A stretch of DNA of 64,000 nucleotides from Zavarzinella formosa DSM 19928. Its GTDB lineage: Bacteria > Planctomycetota > Planctomycetia > Gemmatales > Gemmataceae. Each line of letters begins with the position of its first letter. Positions within the stretch are counted from its first letter, which is position 1. Shown one piece after another: positions 27,349 to 37,100 of this stretch. Below the pieces are notes generated by a model, which saw only the letters and a list, made by a program, of their open reading frames with translations, did no database searches and had not been told where the DNA came from. The stretch is from assembly GCF_000255705.1 (NCBI RefSeq), contig NZ_JH636439.1, forward strand, positions 1,125,034-1,189,033, given 5' to 3'. The position numbers were made by a program, and so were the translations under genes.

Positions 27349-28722
27349 TTAGAACAATTCCGGAATGGCATGGCCGTCCTTGCCCGGATAGACCGGCCGA
27401 CCGGCGGGCGTGTGGATCGGTTTGGAAGTGTCGATCCCGAGTTTCTCGTAAATCGTCACGGCGTAATCTTCAATCGTGTAAGCTTTGGGACTGGTGATAT
27501 ACCCGCCCTCAGAGTCGGTGGTCCCGACGATCTGTCCTCCCGGCACGCCGGCCCCGGCGAAGGCGAAGCTGAACGCATGGGTCCAGTGGTCCCGCCCCTT
27601 GCGGTCGTTGATGCGCGGCGTGCGGCCAAACTCCGTCACGAAGCAGACAAGCGTTTCCTCCAGCAATCCCCGTTGGTGCATGTCCCCGATCAGGGCGGCA
27701 AACGCTTGGTCGGTCGAACCCATCATCGGCCATGTCTGGATGCCCCAGCGTCCGGCTCCGGCCCCTCCGCCTTTGATGCTGGTGTCTTTGGGTGAATAAA
27801 TGTGGTCGTGGTGGTCCCAGTTCATGTTGCCGCCGCCGGGGTATTGCGGGGCCGGGGGCTCGCGGCAATCAATCGTCACGAAACGAACGCCAGATTCGAT
27901 CAGCTTTCGGCCAAGCAGGTAACACTGCCCGCGATGCCCCAACCCGTAGGATTCGCGGACACGAATTGGCTCGGCTTGCAGGTCGAACGCCTTGCGGGTG
28001 GCTGGGTTCGTGAGCATGTCTTCGGCCTGTTCGCGGACGCTCATCAGGATGCGAGAATCCTTCGCCTGACCGGCGCCGGGGATTCCCACATCGAGATTGC
28101 TCAACAAATCAGCCCGGTCCTTGAATCGCTCCGGGGCGATTCCCGCGAGGGCCAGATTGGGGACGGTCCAAGTTGGTTCATGGGGTTTGCCGCCGGTTTT
28201 GAAGACGCGATGCTGCGGTGGCAGAAACCCGAGCCGGGTGTTATCCTGTTGTTCGCTGGTTCCCGGAACCATGATATACGGCGGGAGGTTCCGGGCCGAC
28301 GAACCGAGCCGGTGCGACACGACCGATCCAATGTCTGGCATTTCTTCGGCCCCGCCGGGGCTTTCGCCACTGAAGATGTATTGCGATCCCTTCGGGTGGC
28401 TGTTGCCGATGCCGGGTTTTGGTTGCGTCATGCAGCGAACAATGGTGAGCTTGTCGGCATGAGAGGCTGTTTTCGTCAGCAGTTCGGTGAAGCGAATCCC
28501 CGGCACGTTTGTGTCAATTGTTTTGAACGGCGTGCGATGCTCGGCAGGGGCCTCCGGTTTCGGGTCGAACGTGTCCATGTGCGACACCCCGCCTTGCTCG
28601 AAGATCACCAAAACCGATTTCGCCGCCGCCCGCTTCCCGGCGGCCAATGCCGGAAGGGCCGCCAATCCGGCGGCGCCGAGGCTGATGAAACTGCGACGGG
28701 AAAGCAGGGATGAATGCAACAA
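27349..28722 (-). CDS. DUF1501 protein with Tat signal (second copy)
   Basis: A 457-residue DUF1501 protein beginning S-R-R-S-F-I-S-L-G-A-A-G, a twin-arginine signal. Family landmarks are F-E-Q-G-G-V-S-H-M-D-T-F-D-P-K-P, N-W-D-H-H-D-H and V-T-E-F-G-R-T-P. It is the first gene of the unit DUF1501, DUF1549/DUF1553, cytochrome/WD40, the reverse gene order of the pair at 13257-16930. A good promoter match lies about 55 bp ahead. The fold is that of the alkaline phosphatase superfamily, so a metal-dependent hydrolase is plausible, but no substrate is known. Confidence 0.92.
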   Translation of the reverse strand: MLHSSLLSRRSFISLGAAGLAALPALAAGKRAAAKSVLVIFEQGGVSHMDTFDPKPEAPAEHRTPFKTIDTNVPGIRFTELLTKTASHADKLTIVRCMTQPKPGIGNSHPKGSQYIFSGESPGGAEEMPDIGSVVSHRLGSSARNLPPYIMVPGTSEQQDNTRLGFLPPQHRVFKTGGKPHEPTWTVPNLALAGIAPERFKDRADLLSNLDVGIPGAGQAKDSRILMSVREQAEDMLTNPATRKAFDLQAEPIRVRESYGLGHRGQCYLLGRKLIESGVRFVTIDCREPPAPQYPGGGNMNWDHHDHIYSPKDTSIKGGGAGAGRWGIQTWPMMGSTDQAFAALIGDMHQRGLLEETLVCFVTEFGRTPRINDRKGRDHWTHAFSFAFAGAGVPGGQIVGTTDSEGGYITSPKAYTIEDYAVTIYEKLGIDTSKPIHTPAGRPVYPGKDGHAIPELF

Positions 28723-28776
28723 GGCGGGATTCTCAAAGGACCGGCGGCGGGATCAATCGGGAGGGAGAGAAGTTTG

Positions 28777-28806
28777 ATTGTAACGTGTGCAAGTGGAACA
28801 TGGCAA
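28777..28806 (-). promoter_or_regulatory. Candidate promoter for the DUF1501 three-gene unit
   Basis: On the minus strand, TTGCCA (28806-28801) is separated by 18 bases from TACAAT (28782-28777). Each hexamer matches 5 of 6 bases of the sigma-70 consensus. The start codon at 28722 is about 55 bases downstream of the -10 element. No ribosome site stronger than the family norm is visible. Confidence 0.45.
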
Positions 28807-28846
28807 GAATTTGCCGCGAGCAAATCATGATTGGCAACGTCGGCGT

Positions 28847-31800
28847 TTACGCAGAACCCGCCGGAACAGTGCTCAATCCGGGGAGTGATGGTCTCCTCGT
28901 TCCCGCCAGTTTCGGTTGCAACATGACTGTCACCAGAAACGTCATCCACATCACTGTTGCAAACACATCACTCTTCGATTGCGACAGCGGTGAGGGTATT
29001 TCCTCCGATTTGACATCGTTTTCCTTTTCCGGTGGATCGTCGGACGCCAAGTCTATGTCTTCCCGGATGGTTTCGTCATTCCAAGGCTTCGCCGATTCGA
29101 CCTGGTCGTTTTTCCCGGAAGGAGCGGCAGTCTTTTCCTTGGGGTCGACGGATTCCTCGGTCGGCCGGTAAAGTCGTGTCCCTTCCAGTTCTCGCTCGGC
29201 ATCCGCGCTCGGCAGGATTTTGACAGGTTCCGCTTGCCCGTGCGCGACGCTGACGTTCTCTTCTTCTTCCACCACTTGGACACCCAGACGAGTCACAGGG
29301 GCATCAGCAACGACTTCTGCCGTGTCGTCACCATTGCCGTTGTCTGGCGATCCGTCTTCGGATAACCCGCCTGCCAGCAGCGTCACGACTACCGCAAGCG
29401 AATTAGGACTCAGAACCGTCGTCTTGGACACCACCGGGCTTTCGGTGGGAGAACCTTCCAGCCCCACTCCTTGCGAAACAGGCAGATCGAAGACAAACAG
29501 TTGATCGGAACCGGCCGATGCGACCAGTGCCCGAAAACCCGATTGTGTTTCCAACACTTCCAACGCCGTTGGTTCGGAAGGGATGCCGGTAAGCGGCGCC
29601 AGTTCCAAGCCGGAATGATAAAGACCGTTTGAATCGGCACTCAACACTTCGACCCCGTCATCCCGGTAAGCGACCAATCGGCCGTCGGAAAGTGCGTTGA
29701 TCTCCCGAATCCCGCCGCCGTCAAAGACATCACCGACCGGTCGGAGAGTGTTGGGATCAATCCCGAGCAGGTTGCCATCACCCATTGGCACAACACCCGA
29801 TCCCGAAACAAACACGGGTGGCGTCAGCGGAATCCCCGGCAACGGCGTCACTTGGGCGGTGTTGGCATTGAAGTATCCAAAGCCGCGATCGGACATGGCG
29901 ACCAGACTCCCGCCTGTCGCCCCCGGCCCGCTCTGGCTGTTAGTCACGATCAATTCGGGACGGCCGTCGCCGTTCAAATCACGCAGCGTCGAGGCCACCG
30001 GCGCAATGCCGCCGGAAGAAACACGGGGGCCGGGCGTCGCCGTCCAATGCCCGGAGGCAAGCCCGCCGAACAGGATCGACACATCGTTGGACCCCCGGTT
30101 GGTGACCAGCAAATCCTTGATGCCGTCGCCGTTGATGTCTTGGGCGAGAACAGACACCGGGTTGGTTCCCACGGCATATCGTTCGGGCGGGGCGAACGAA
30201 GGCCGGCCGTTCGCGTCCGGTTCGAGGGAACGATAGATCACCACGTCGTTGCTGCCGGTTCCGACGACAATCAAATCGGGTGAAGACCCGCTGTTGAGGT
30301 TGGCCCAGATGCCATCGCCGGGAGCTTGTTGGGTATCGGAGGCCGGGGCGGTCAGTGTGGTCAGTTTTTGTGTTTTGCCTTTGGCCGTCACTGTTTGGAT
30401 ATTGGCCTCGTTGGTTTTCTGGTTGACCACCAGCACTTGCTTTTCGGACGTATCGGCCCCATCCATCACGGCCAGCGAGGTTTGTGTCCCGGTCAGCGGC
30501 GGCGGCGGTTCAAAACGGCCGTCACCGTCTCCCGCCAACCGCAGGACATCCCCGAACGGATCGCCGACGAGGAGATCCGTTCGATTGGTGTTCGGATTCT
30601 GCCAAGCGGTCAACCCCTCGGGCATCACCCCCGCCGGGACGGTTTCCAAGAATTCAAAATGGCCGTTCCCCAATCCGCGATAGACCCACACCTCTCCCGA
30701 ATCCCGATCCAAGAAGGCGACATCGGTGATGTTGTCGCTGTCGAAGTTACCGCTTACCAAGGGACCGGGCAGATCGCTGGTGGTTTGGCCACGGGTGGTC
30801 GGCGTCACCCATTGATCGCTTGGATTTAGGAAGCCGCCACGGTCGTTGTTTTTCAGCACGGCCAGTTGGTGGCTTCCTTGCAGCAACACCGCGAGATCGT
30901 CCGGCCCGCCGCCGGGGAAGAAATCTCCGGCGACCAGACCGGCCGGTTTTCGGTAGGAAAGAACCGACCCCGTGTCGTCGGCCCCGGACAAGTCGCCGCC
31001 AAGACGAAAGCGGGTCGCGTCGGTGAACGTGTGTCCCGTGTCGTTGTGAAGGACTGTCACGTCGCCGCCCACCGAATCGCTTATGAGCAGATCGGGGCGT
31101 TGATCGCCATCGACATCGGTGACCAGCACGTTCGTCGGGTTTTCACCGGTCGGCCGGACAATCGGCGAGTCGAAGCGGTCGGGCAGGGCGATTGTCACGC
31201 GGTTGTTCAAGGCGTGAATCAGGATCAAGGCGTCACGTTCTGATCCATCAAGATTCCCCGATGCGATTCCGGTCGGGAGCAATGTGGTGGTGAATGCCAG
31301 TTCCCGTTTCACCTGATCTGTCGCATTCACGGTATATTTCGAGATGCGGTAAACGGGTGTATCGCCGGTGGAAAGTTCGGCGTCCGGTTCCAGATCAATC
31401 GCGGCGATGGCCTCGCCATCACCGGTGTTCCAAGCGACAATATCTCGCGCCCGCTGATCCGGCGAAGCGTTTAACAGCCTCGGGGCCGCGAACGGCTGAT
31501 TCGCATCATTTTGCCCCTTGCGAAACAGGATGTTGCCAGAGCGGTCGCGGGTGATGCTGTCGGTCAACCCGTCGCCATCCAGATCAACCAGCACCGGAGA
31601 ATACCGAGGCGGGGCCGAACGCAACGGTGTGCTTGCGGTCGGCGAATCGGCATTGTCAAAGGGGCCGAGCAACACACCGAGCGTCGATTCACGTGAATTG
31701 GCCGTGACCAAGTCAGGGCGGCCGTCATCGTTAAGATCGGCCGTCGCCAGATAAATCGCCCCTTTGCCTGCGGGTACCGTGAACGGATCTTGAAACTGGC

Positions 31801-34123
31801 CGTTCCCGTCGCCGAGCGAAACACTCACGTCGCCGGTCAGGCTGTCGGACACAGCCAAATCCGGATGGCCGTCGCTGTTCAAATCGGTGACGATCAACCC
31901 ATAAGGCCCGCTTCCGGCGGGAACATCCGGAAGTCGTTGGAACGGTTCGCCTCCGATTCCAGCCACCGGGTTTTGCGTGAACACGGCGACAATTCCGCTT
32001 TTGCTTCCGGAAACCAGATCGGGCAGTCCGTCCCCGTTGATGTCAGCCGCCGCCACCGAGACGGGAAAAGCGTCATTTCCCAAATTCACGTTCGACCGTG
32101 GTTGGAACGACCGGGGGGCGTTTGCATCACTCAAGATCACGCTTAAATCGCTGGATTGTTCGTTGGCCGAAACCAAATCCGGCCGGCCGTCTTGGTTCAT
32201 GTCGGCCACCGTCACCGCGATTGGTCCCTCGCCATCATCAATTGTTAGTTGGTTCTCAAAGGTGCCGTCGCCTTTTCCCCACCACACGGTCAGAGTGTTT
32301 GAATCGGCATCGGCGGTGACGAGATCCGGTATGCCGTCTCCGTCAATATCGCGGGCAACAATTGCCTGCGGCCGGTCGCCGACCGGGTAGGTTCCCGCTG
32401 GCAGGAAAGTTCCGTCGCCGTTTCCGAGCAACACGCTGACGGTGTTGTCGATTTCGTTCGAGCAAACCGCGTCGATCCGGCCATCTCCGTTAAGGTCCGC
32501 AAGGGAAACCGAAGTCGGGCCTTGTCCGACGGCAAAACTCTTGCTGTTTCCGAATGTGCCGTCGCCGTTGCCCAAGGCCACGTCGATGGTGTTAGAATTA
32601 TTGCCCGCGCTGACGGCATCCGGCACGCCGTCCCCGTCGATGTCGGCCAAAGCCACTGAGGCCGGTTTTCGGCCAACGATGAACGCCCTCGGAGACAAAA
32701 AGGTGCCGTCGCCGTTTCCGAGCAACACGCGAAGTTCGCCCGGCGTGCCGTTGGCCGAGACGAGATCGGTTTTGCCGTCCCCGTTGAAGTCGGCCACGGC
32801 GGCGGCCGTCTGATCGGATCCGGCGGCCAGTTCCTCGGCCGGGCCGAATGTCCCGTTCCCGGCGCCAAGCAACACGCTCAGGGTGTCGTCACGGTTCGCC
32901 ACCACCAAATCGGGCGTTGTGTTTCCATCCGCACGGGCGACGGCCACGGAAACCGGGGCTGAGCCAACGGGCACCGGAGCCATCGCCGACAAGGTTCCAT
33001 CGGGATTTCCCGCCAGCACGCTGACCGTGCCGGAAAGATTGTTCGCCGTCACAACGTCCTGTCGGCCGTCGCCCGTCACGTCTTCGACCAGCAGGGCAAC
33101 CGGTCCATTGCCGACTTGATATTCGCTTTTCGCCCCGTTCGGATCGAACGTGCCATCGCCGGTTCCTGGCAAGATTTTCACGAAGCCGTCTTGATAGGAA
33201 GTCCAGACCAAATCGGGCTTGTTGTCCCCGTTGGCATCAGCAATGGCCACGGCCGATGGCTCAAGGGTGTCTTGAATTTCCGCAAGTTCTTCAAAGGTTC
33301 CGTCCCCGCTGCCCCGGAGGACACTCAGGCTCTGGCCGGTGCGGCTGGCGCTGGCCAAGTCGATGTGGCCGTCGCCGTCAAGGTCGCCTGCCGCCACCGC
33401 CACCGGACTTCCTCCGACAGGCACGTCTAGCCGGGGGAGAAACGAACCGGGGTTGGCCTTGTCGGCCAGAAACACGCTTAGCGAACCATCGTCGCCCGAG
33501 TTCGCTGTCACAATGTCCGGCCGGCCGTCGGCGTTCAAATCCGCCATCAACACGGCCTGCGGTTGATGATCCTCCGGAAGTTCCAGATCGCGGGGAGGCT
33601 GAAACGTCCCGTCGCCGTTTCCAAACCACAGGCTCACCGTGTCGGCTACGCGGTTGGCCACGGCCATGTCTGCAAAGCCATCGCCGTTCAGATCGCCGAC
33701 GGCCACTCCTTTCGGATAACCGGGGCTTTCCAACGGTGCCGTCGGAGAGGCAGCTTCCGTGAGATGAGTCGAGAGATGATAAGCGATACCAGATTCCCCG
33801 GCCGACACTCCGACGCGGTAGGAACCGGGATTCAAATGCAATTCGACTTGCCCGGAAAGCGGATTGCCGGAAGCGCCCTCGGAGGTCATCAGAATGGTGT
33901 TGTCAGCGGTGGCCAATGTCAGCCGCAGGCCTTCGGTCGAACCTGCGTCCGGTGTGGCCTCGGCTTGGAGAACACCGGCGGTGTCCACTTCCAAGGGAAG
34001 CCAGTTGACGACCCCTGCGGCCGACAGCCGGTCGTCAACCGACAGGTCGGCGGCCGGTTCGGCCCGTGTTTCCAGCGGTTCCAGCGCGGGCCGGACCCGG
34101 TGTTTTCGCCGTTCGAGTCGCAT
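28847..34123 (-). CDS. Giant FG-GAP/VCBS-repeat surface protein with C-terminal membrane helix
   Basis: A 1,758-residue protein. It begins with a basic stretch and L-E-P-L-E-T-R, the short N-terminal motif of many planctomycete exported proteins. After a PPC-like domain (to about residue 130), roughly 19 FG-GAP/VCBS repeats follow with calcium-loop cores such as D-L-N-G-D-G-R-I-D-A and D-I-D-G-D-G-I-P-D-L, giving several seven-bladed integrin-like propellers. The last 200 residues are acidic and Ser/Glu-rich, then a hydrophobic helix (V-M-W-M-T-F-L-V-T-V-M-L) with basic residues after it, a probable membrane anchor. The start is 30 bp after the stop of the 5,012-residue gene, with GAGGAAAG ahead, so the two are almost certainly co-transcribed. 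Adhesion or ligand binding is inferred from the fold. Confidence 0.88.
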   Translation of the reverse strand: MRLERRKHRVRPALEPLETRAEPAADLSVDDRLSAAGVVNWLPLEVDTAGVLQAEATPDAGSTEGLRLTLATADNTILMTSEGASGNPLSGQVELHLNPGSYRVGVSAGESGIAYHLSTHLTEAASPTAPLESPGYPKGVAVGDLNGDGFADMAVANRVADTVSLWFGNGDGTFQPPRDLELPEDHQPQAVLMADLNADGRPDIVTANSGDDGSLSVFLADKANPGSFLPRLDVPVGGSPVAVAAGDLDGDGHIDLASASRTGQSLSVLRGSGDGTFEELAEIQDTLEPSAVAIADANGDNKPDLVWTSYQDGFVKILPGTGDGTFDPNGAKSEYQVGNGPVALLVEDVTGDGRQDVVTANNLSGTVSVLAGNPDGTLSAMAPVPVGSAPVSVAVARADGNTTPDLVVANRDDTLSVLLGAGNGTFGPAEELAAGSDQTAAAVADFNGDGKTDLVSANGTPGELRVLLGNGDGTFLSPRAFIVGRKPASVALADIDGDGVPDAVSAGNNSNTIDVALGNGDGTFGNSKSFAVGQGPTSVSLADLNGDGRIDAVCSNEIDNTVSVLLGNGDGTFLPAGTYPVGDRPQAIVARDIDGDGIPDLVTADADSNTLTVWWGKGDGTFENQLTIDDGEGPIAVTVADMNQDGRPDLVSANEQSSDLSVILSDANAPRSFQPRSNVNLGNDAFPVSVAAADINGDGLPDLVSGSKSGIVAVFTQNPVAGIGGEPFQRLPDVPAGSGPYGLIVTDLNSDGHPDLAVSDSLTGDVSVSLGDGNGQFQDPFTVPAGKGAIYLATADLNDDGRPDLVTANSRESTLGVLLGPFDNADSPTASTPLRSAPPRYSPVLVDLDGDGLTDSITRDRSGNILFRKGQNDANQPFAAPRLLNASPDQRARDIVAWNTGDGEAIAAIDLEPDAELSTGDTPVYRISKYTVNATDQVKRELAFTTTLLPTGIASGNLDGSERDALILIHALNNRVTIALPDRFDSPIVRPTGENPTNVLVTDVDGDQRPDLLISDSVGGDVTVLHNDTGHTFTDATRFRLGGDLSGADDTGSVLSYRKPAGLVAGDFFPGGGPDDLAVLLQGSHQLAVLKNNDRGGFLNPSDQWVTPTTRGQTTSDLPGPLVSGNFDSDNITDVAFLDRDSGEVWVYRGLGNGHFEFLETVPAGVMPEGLTAWQNPNTNRTDLLVGDPFGDVLRLAGDGDGRFEPPPPLTGTQTSLAVMDGADTSEKQVLVVNQKTNEANIQTVTAKGKTQKLTTLTAPASDTQQAPGDGIWANLNSGSSPDLIVVGTGSNDVVIYRSLEPDANGRPSFAPPERYAVGTNPVSVLAQDINGDGIKDLLVTNRGSNDVSILFGGLASGHWTATPGPRVSSGGIAPVASTLRDLNGDGRPELIVTNSQSGPGATGGSLVAMSDRGFGYFNANTAQVTPLPGIPLTPPVFVSGSGVVPMGDGNLLGIDPNTLRPVGDVFDGGGIREINALSDGRLVAYRDDGVEVLSADSNGLYHSGLELAPLTGIPSEPTALEVLETQSGFRALVASAGSDQLFVFDLPVSQGVGLEGSPTESPVVSKTTVLSPNSLAVVVTLLAGGLSEDGSPDNGNGDDTAEVVADAPVTRLGVQVVEEEENVSVAHGQAEPVKILPSADAERELEGTRLYRPTEESVDPKEKTAAPSGKNDQVESAKPWNDETIREDIDLASDDPPEKENDVKSEEIPSPLSQSKSDVFATVMWMTFLVTVMLQPKLAGTRRPSLPGLSTVPAGSA
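29950..33720 (-). repeat. Coding FG-GAP repeat array
   Basis: About 19 copies of a 60-70-residue unit centred on D-x-(N/D)-G-D-G-x-x-D-L. At DNA level the cores read in plus orientation as variants of GTCGCCGTT and GCCGTC blocks. Copies differ at many positions, which suggests old expansion. Confidence 0.8.
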
Positions 34124-34153
34124 GGGGCGGTTCCGTCGTCTTTCCTCGTTGGG

Positions 34154-37100
34154 TTAACGCAGGTTGAAATCATCAATACTGTCGCCCGATCCCAGATGAA
34201 TGCCAGTCAATCCGGCGGCGGCCAGAGTCGTGTCGGTGGCCGAAATCGATTCGCCGAACAGAGACAGTTTCAGAGTCGATCCTTCGACATCGAATTGCAG
34301 CACCCCGGCCGTCGCCTTGGTGAATTTCAGCGTCTTCAACAATTTCGGACTGGCGCCAAGTCGCTGAATGGTCGCCGTCAGCGAGCCATCGGCGGCCTTG
34401 GTCAGCCGCCCCTCGTAATAATTCCCGCCGAAATAGCGGGCGATCAGGCCGACGGTGTGTTGGCCCGGCTGGGTAAAATCGAACCGAGCCGAAACCGACA
34501 CATCAGCCAGCGACGGCTGAACGGCAAGAGCCACACCATCGCCGTCGGCCGTGAGTTGGCCTCCCGAAATGCGAAGATTGCCCCCTGGTTGTTCGTTCCA
34601 CGCGGCGCCAAGGGAAGTGTTGTCGGCCCGGTTGAAGTTGTCGGCAAATCGAGGGGCGAGAGGCGTGATGTTGAAATTCGTCAACGCCACGTTGCCGGTG
34701 GCATAGATTCCCGCCCGGCCGGCAAGCAAGATTGATTTGTCGATCACCACGGTGTTCGTGCCCGAGACGGGCTGCGCCACGCCGTTGATGAGCAATCGCA
34801 ATTGATCGCCCCGCACCTCCAGTCCCAAGGTTCCCGTTGAGGTGATTCCGGTGGTGATGGTTGCGAACGCCTTCGCCGCTCCGTTCACGTATCGCAACAG
34901 CGTGGCGGTGAACACCCCCGTTGTCTTCTCGGTTACTTGAGCTTCGTAATAGCTCCCCTTCGCGGCTCCGTTATGCCGGGCAATCACGCCAATCGACTGA
35001 CCGGCCGCCTGAAGGGAATAATTCGCCGTCACCAGCACGTCCGCGACACGCGCCGGGGTATACAAGGCAGTGGCCGCCACGCCGGTGGCCGCGACAAACT
35101 TGCCGTCTTGGGCGGTGAACTTGCCTGCCACCGCTTGCCACGCCGAGCCAAGCCCGGCGGAGGAAGCTTGGTAACTCACGGGCAGCGGCACGTCGATCGC
35201 ACTGGCTTGGAAGTCATCGACCACCACACCGGTCGTCCCCGCGAATCCCGTCCGGCCGGCGGGAAGGACTTGTGTATCCGTGAACTCCACGTATTGGTTG
35301 CCGTTCACAAGCAAACGCAGGAACTGCCCTTGCACCTCCAGCCGCAACACCCCTCCGGTCACCTTCGGGCCTGCCGCATACGTCAGCAGCGAGGAGACGC
35401 CGTTGACCGTGCGGTAAAGTTTCGCGGTAATCACCCCTTTGTAAAGTTCCAGCCGGGCCTCGTAAGCCGTCAGTTTGCCGTTCGTCAGGTTGGTGCGGGC
35501 CAGAACGGAAACCGTCGGCTTGCCCACTGTTGGCAATTGGAAATTCGCCTGAACACCCGTGTCCGTCAGAGGCGTGTCCGCCGTCCGCAGAGCCTGGCCG
35601 TTCGCGGCGTTGATGGTGAGTTGCCCTTGGACGACGTTCATCGCTCCGGTCACCGACCAGTCGGTTCCGGTGCCAAAGGCGCCGCTCAAATCGAATCGTT
35701 CCAGCGGGTAAGTGGCCCCGATCTTGGTTGCGGAATCCAATCGCAGGCTATAGGAAACCGCCGATGCGTTGGGGTTGGAGATCACCAGCGTGTAGGACTC
35801 GGCATTGCCGCTTTGCGTGTAAGGCAGAAGCAACGTGCCGGTTCCAGTGGCCGAACTGACGACATACCCGGCCGAGTTACGAATCTGCGCTTCCACCGAC
35901 TGGCCGCCGGAGATGGTCAGCGACACCCGCCGCAGATCCGATTGCGGAAGAGCGGTTGTGTTGAATTGCAACCAATCTTGCCCCGCAACCCCCGCCACAA
36001 CCCCGGCGACCGCATAGCCTGCGTAAACCGTGCCAATCTGCGGTTGCAGGACATACGTTTTGTCCGGCGAAGTGTTGTTGCCCGAAAGGTCCGCAGCGGC
36101 GGCCGGGGGACTGATCGTGAAACCGTAATTGCCGATTTCCGTGTTGGCGTGGAAATGTAGGTAGTAGGTTTGCGTTCCGGCCGACAGGTTGTCCAGCCGA
36201 ATCCGATTGCTCACGGACTGGGCCAAAATGTTGTTATTCGAGTCTCTCAATTCCGCGAGGATTGGCAAGGAGCCGCCGACCGTGATGTCCGCCTCCAGCG
36301 TCGATCCGGGCGAGTTCACTTGGAACCGATACCAGTCTTGGTCGTCAATTGTGTTCAAACTGAGACCGGGCCGGGAGATGCCGCTGGAACCGAGCAATTG
36401 CAAATCGGTCGCGGTCGCCTTGGAGTCGTTGTTGCCGGCTTTGTCGTCATAGTCCCCGTCGTTCGGCCGTCCGTCGGCGGCCTCCTTCAACTGGGATAGC
36501 ATGGTCAACCAAGATGTGGCGATGTCAAACCCTGCGTATTCCGTTCCGTAGTTGGAAACCCGTGTCGGGTCGATGGTCAAAATATCCTGATCGCTGACCG
36601 GCAGATAAACAGAGAGGCCGGAACTGTTCCGCAAGTCGGATGTCCGGCTGAGAACTGCTTGATTCAACTTGTTCAGTGCCGTGGTGGCGGCGGTTCGCAG
36701 GGAGGTTGAGAGAGTTCCGTCGGCAATCACGCCGGACAAGAAACTTCCCAAATCACGCTGCTCGTCGGCGTCTTCATCCGGCAACAATGTCTGGGCCGCG
36801 ATGGACACCAACTTTAGCTTGTCGCTCTGCGAAGCGGCATCAATGGCCGCCGATAAATCGCCCAAGGCGGCGGCCAAACCGGTCAGATCGGAAGTACGCA
36901 CGGCCGAAAGGGTGTCCGAGCGGCCGGTGCTGCCGTATCGCTCGCCGTAGGACTGCACCATGCCAGTGGCGAGATTCTCAGCGGTCACGGCAGCCGGGTT
37001 GGTTTGCAAGGCGGCCAGCACCGTGTCGTACTCGAAGCCATCGCCGGGAACCGCCTCCTGTGAGGCGACGACCACATCGGTCACATCGCGGAGATTATAA

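Noticed and set aside
33563..34735. Plus-strand open frame spanning the junction of the two giant genes
   Set aside because: It crosses two well-supported minus-strand genes and their 30-bp gap, with no ribosome site or recognisable domain.
34937..36160. Long plus-strand open frame (about 407 residues) opposite the giant gene
   Set aside because: It is antisense to a clear coding repeat region, has Arg/Gly-rich low-complexity content and no family motif. Such frames arise from GC-rich codon use on the other strand.
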